Below are positions 5,303 to 6,322 of a stretch of 6,322 bases of DNA, piece by piece; position 1 is the stretch's first letter; each line of letters begins with the position of its first letter. Under the pieces are notes generated by a model, which had not been told where the DNA came from, did not search any database, and saw only the letters and a list, made by a program, of their open reading frames with translations. The position numbers were made by a program, and so were the translations under genes. The DNA is taken from NCBI GenBank assembly GCA_902796775.1, contig CADBQK010000133.1, forward strand, positions 1 to 6,322, read 5' to 3'. Origin of the DNA: an uncultured Lachnospiraceae bacterium (GTDB lineage: Bacteria > Bacillota_A > Clostridia > Lachnospirales > Lachnospiraceae).

Positions 5303-6322
5303 ATGGGATCTGCAATAGATAAAGGTGCTGATAAACTCTCGTTTGCATCAGATTATATGGAAGGGGCTCATCCAGCGCTCCTGCAGCGTCTCATGGAAAC
5401 AAACATGGAGAAGAGCGCCGGCTATGGCCTGGATGATTATTCCGAATCCGCCAGAGCCAGGATCCGCGCAGCCTGTCAGGCTCCGCAGGCGGATATTTTT
5501 TTCCTGGTTGGAGGCACCCAGGCTAACCGAACTGTGATCGATGCCATTCTGAAGCCCTGGCAGGGCGTCATTGCAGCTGATTCCGGCCACATTAGTACAC
5601 ATGAAGCCGGTGCAATCGAGGCTGGAGGACACAAGGTAATCACTCTGCCCGGGAGAGACGGCAAGATTCTCCTGGAGGATCTCAAAAGCTGTATCCTCGA
5701 ATATTTGAATGATGCCAACCATGACCATATAGTTATGCCGGGAATGGTCTATCTCTCCCAGCCCACTGAATACGGGACACTCTACTCTCAAAAAGAGCTG
5801 ACAGAAATCAGCAGTCTATGCAGAAAGCACCATCTCCCTCTATACATGGATGGTGCCCGGCTTGCTTATGCACTTGCCTGCCCGGCATGTGACGTTACCT
5901 TACCCGACATTGCCCGTCTTTGTGACGCTTTCTATATTGGCGGCACAAAATGCGGAGCACTTTTTGGTGAAGCAGTCGTCTTTCCGAAGCATGATTTTGT
6001 CCCGCATTTTTTCTCCATCGTTAAACAGCATGGTGCACTGCTGGCTAAGGGCAGGATCGCAGGGATCCAGTTCGAAACCCTCTTTACAGATAATCTATAT
6101 GAATCCATCGGAAAAAACGCTCTGGATGCCGCTGAAAAAATCCGAAAAGCCCTGATCCATAAAGGGTACTTGCTCGCATCAGATGCTCCCACCAACCAGA
6201 TCTTTGTGAACTTTGATGATCAGCAGCTGGCTGAACTTGCTTCCAAAGTAGAGATGAGCTTCTGGGAAAAGCCAGATGACACGCATACTATCATGCGCAT
6301 CGCCACCAGCTGGGCAACGCAG
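5303..6322 (+). CDS. ltaE: Low-specificity L-threonine aldolase (PLP-dependent), 3' end cut by window edge
   Basis: The enzyme cleaves L-threonine or L-allo-threonine to glycine and acetaldehyde in the cytoplasm (fold-type I PLP enzyme, beta-eliminating lyase family). The frame is open from the ATG to the last base, 340 codons with no stop. Visible family motifs are FASDYMEGAHP at the N-terminus, AGYGLDDYS (39-47), the phosphate-binding GGTQAN (70-75), H96 in DSGHISTHEAGAIE (the His that stacks on PLP in characterised members), MDGARLAYAL (182-191) with D183 and R186, and YIGGTKCGA with the Schiff-base lysine K216. The closing RIATSWAT (332-339) is the usual near-C-terminal strand, so only about 10-15 residues should be missing. 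The ribosome binding site is AGAGGA (5288-5293), nine bases before the ATG. The gene diverges from the sulfotransferase string and shows no functional link to it. The symbol is by family resemblance; other beta-elimination specificity is possible. Confidence 0.9.
   Translation, partial: MGSAIDKGADKLSFASDYMEGAHPALLQRLMETNMEKSAGYGLDDYSESARARIRAACQAPQADIFFLVGGTQANRTVIDAILKPWQGVIAADSGHISTHEAGAIEAGGHKVITLPGRDGKILLEDLKSCILEYLNDANHDHIVMPGMVYLSQPTEYGTLYSQKELTEISSLCRKHHLPLYMDGARLAYALACPACDVTLPDIARLCDAFYIGGTKCGALFGEAVVFPKHDFVPHFFSIVKQHGALLAKGRIAGIQFETLFTDNLYESIGKNALDAAEKIRKALIHKGYLLASDAPTNQIFVNFDDQQLAELASKVEMSFWEKPDDTHTIMRIATSWATQ

Noticed and set aside
5348..5791. Minus-strand 147-codon open frame opposite the threonine aldolase
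   Set aside because: It lies wholly inside the aldolase gene, whose motifs and PLP lysine are clear; the antisense peptide shows no family features.

Overview
The window looks like chromosomal DNA from an anaerobic gut-type Firmicute, most likely a Clostridia/Lachnospiraceae-like organism. The reasons are roughly balanced base composition, AGGAG-type ribosome binding sites, two lipoproteins with Gram-positive-style Ser/Glu/Gln-rich tethers after the lipidated Cys, and a threonine aldolase of the DYMEGAHP/GGTK type. The taxonomic call is an inference. There is no tRNA, rRNA, CRISPR array, insertion sequence or phage gene.

The left 80% is a minus-strand gene string, read from right to left. 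It starts with a 229-residue lipoprotein with a DUF4352-like C-terminal domain (4265-4954). After an 88-base gap comes a very large lipoprotein of 1348 residues (130-4176). After a further 66-base gap comes the first 21 codons of a response regulator (1-63), cut by the window edge. No terminator-like hairpin with a U-run is visible in either gap, so co-transcription is plausible. The large protein is the main item. It is an aryl-sulfate sulfotransferase (ASST, PAPS-independent) in which the whole enzyme is duplicated in tandem. Each half has its own N-terminal beta domain, its own propeller, and a complete His/His/Arg/His active-site set with the same 18- and 48-residue spacings.

The right end holds a divergent plus-strand low-specificity L-threonine aldolase gene (5303 to the window end, probably missing only its last dozen or so codons). 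It has no evident functional link to the sulfotransferase string.

The 348-base divergent spacer (4955-5302) holds a good plus-strand sigma-70-type promoter (TTGTAT-17-TATAAT) that physically overlaps a weaker minus-strand promoter candidate. It also holds an array of CCGG half-sites forming two dyads 31 bp apart, and a 12-bp inverted repeat in the leader of the lipoprotein gene. A possible 56-codon single-pass membrane peptide reading frame lies here too. Two of these inverted repeats become uninterrupted helices only when read as minus-strand RNA, with G-U in place of the A-C mismatch.

Taken together, the minus-strand genes suggest a surface-tethered system that moves sulfuryl groups between phenolic compounds outside the membrane, with an accessory lipoprotein and perhaps a two-component system alongside. 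That systems reading is inference from gene order.
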